Of a stretch of 64,000 nucleotides of DNA, positions 63,380 to 64,000 are shown piece after piece (within the stretch, counting starts at the first letter, position 1; each line of letters starts with the position of its first letter). Where the stretch lies: NCBI GenBank assembly GCA_045629945.1, contig JAZQSE010000042.1, forward strand, positions 1-64,000, given 5' to 3'. Position numbers and translations under genes: made by a program. The notes below the pieces were generated by a model. That model saw only the letters and a program-made list of their open reading frames with translations. It searched no databases and was not told the DNA's origin. This DNA is from UBA1765 sp045629945. Lineage in GTDB: Bacteria > Fibrobacterota > Fibrobacteria > Fibrobacterales > Fibrobacteraceae.

Positions 63380-64000
63380 TTATTTCAGCACAACATTCTT
63401 TCCGCTGACGGAACCGTTATGTTCGATAGTCACCATATAGCGACCGCTGGGAACATTTTCAGAATTCCATTTCAGAGAATTGTAACCGGGTTGAGCATTT
63501 TCGCCGACAAGTTTTGCAACCACAGCACCATCTGCATCCATAATGGTGATTACAGCCCTACCAGCAGATTTCAGTTCAAAGCCAACGGATGTTCGGCAAA
63601 ATCCCTTCAATGTTGCAGAAGCGTTTTTATTCAAATTAGGTCGCATAACTTTAGGAGCGAACTCGTCCGCTTTTTCGACATAGATTCCGTTCAATGACTT
63701 AGCGGAAACCTGCGACTCAGATTTTACCAACGTTCCGTTTTGCAACACAGCTACAAGTTGCTTGTTACTTTCTGTCGCACTTGCGTAGGTTTCAAGTTCC
63801 TGCGCATTAAATTCGGATTTGTCACCATACCAAGATTCAACTCGTTCGCGCTCCAAATTCTTTACCGTAATTTGTGTGCGGCGAAGAACAGCCGACAGCG
63901 TATCAACGCCATTGACAAAGGTAATCTCAAGCGGCTTGTTCTTCTGACCGCGAAGTTTTGCCTTTGACTCTTCAATAGACTTGCCCTTGAGCGATTCTCC
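63380..64000 (-). CDS. Secreted protein with PDZ-like and FlgD/T9SS-like C-terminal domains (5' truncated at window edge)
   Basis: The frame runs in from the window edge to a stop at 63380; only the C-terminal 206 residues are seen. The first about 60 residues (GKSIEESKAKLRGQKNKPLE, ITFVNGVDTLSAVL) resemble the end of a PDZ domain, as in S41 C-terminal processing peptidases. The last 85 residues (TSVGFELKSAGRAVITIMDA; GYNSLKWNSENVPSGRYMVT; ending GKNVVLK) resemble a FlgD-like/T9SS-type C-terminal beta domain, seen on exported enzymes. An N-terminal catalytic domain and a signal peptide probably lie outside the window. Confidence 0.6.
   Translation of the reverse strand, partial: GESLKGKSIEESKAKLRGQKNKPLEITFVNGVDTLSAVLRRTQITVKNLERERVESWYGDKSEFNAQELETYASATESNKQLVAVLQNGTLVKSESQVSAKSLNGIYVEKADEFAPKVMRPNLNKNASATLKGFCRTSVGFELKSAGRAVITIMDADGAVVAKLVGENAQPGYNSLKWNSENVPSGRYMVTIEHNGSVSGKNVVLK

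Noticed and set aside
1..64000. CRISPR array, prophage or insertion sequence
   Set aside because: No direct-repeat array with spacers, no transposase or integrase and no phage structural genes were seen.

Overview
The window is an AT-rich chromosomal segment from a strictly anaerobic, Gram-negative bacterium. It most likely belongs to the Fibrobacterota (Fibrobacter or a close relative). Support comes from outer-membrane genes (BamD, LptF/LptG-type permeases, several lipoproteins), an oxygen-sensitive class III ribonucleotide reductase, large secreted proteins with CBM3-like and T9SS-like C-terminal modules, and Bacteroidetes/FCB-type promoter elements (TAnnTTTG). The assignment is inferred from content; no rRNA is present to confirm it.

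Layout. 1-3417 (minus) is the 5' part of a large secreted lipase-like protein with CBM3-like repeats. 3779-9233 (minus) holds guaB, then pth, a Nudix gene, pdxA, a lipoprotein gene and ruvX. After a DUF456 membrane protein (plus) comes a tightly overlapping minus operon at 9984-16747: membrane protein, squalene/phytoene synthase-like, lspA, rluA-family, mfd. 17126-22888 is an accessory island: two N6-adenine methylase-type genes (the second broken by two single-base frameshifts), an antisense YafQ/DinJ-type toxin-antitoxin pair, and a GIY-YIG/helicase fusion that is probably the restriction subunit. 23031-26570 (plus) is an aroE, aroKB (fusion), rmd-like operon. 26575-29444 (minus) is nrdD-nrdG, preceded by two well-spaced NrdR-box-like palindromes. 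29711-35592 (minus) holds a Na+/solute symporter, a GGDEF protein and two LptF/LptG permeases. 35660-39309 (plus) holds bamD, a beta-barrel-like protein, a PHP-domain protein and a DtxR/MntR-type regulator. Next are a receiver-like protein, tRNA-Glu and a PpiD-like foldase (minus), nadB (plus), a secreted lipoprotein (minus), a Ser/Thr kinase with CvpA (plus), tRNA-Asn, a receiver-like protein and a TIM-barrel-like protein (plus), mtgA and a short primase-like protein (minus), murB-nudC (plus), a VanZ-like protein (minus) and an rlmI-like gene (plus). 53896-57480 (minus) runs chorismate mutase, tyrA, a degenerate EPSP-synthase homologue and nadK. The window ends with a palindromic-repeat cluster, ClC and MATE transporters (minus), ffh (plus), a maa-like acetyltransferase (minus) and the 3' part of a secreted PDZ/FlgD-like protein (minus).

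Most of the window is housekeeping: purine, aromatic amino acid, NAD and B6 synthesis, envelope assembly, and anaerobic dNTP supply. The points most worth following are the restriction-modification/TA island, the unusual NrdD C-terminus with its NrdR operator pair, the active-site-stripped EPSPS paralogue inside an aromatic operon, and a recurring TATATTTG-like promoter motif so close to start codons that many mRNAs may be leaderless.
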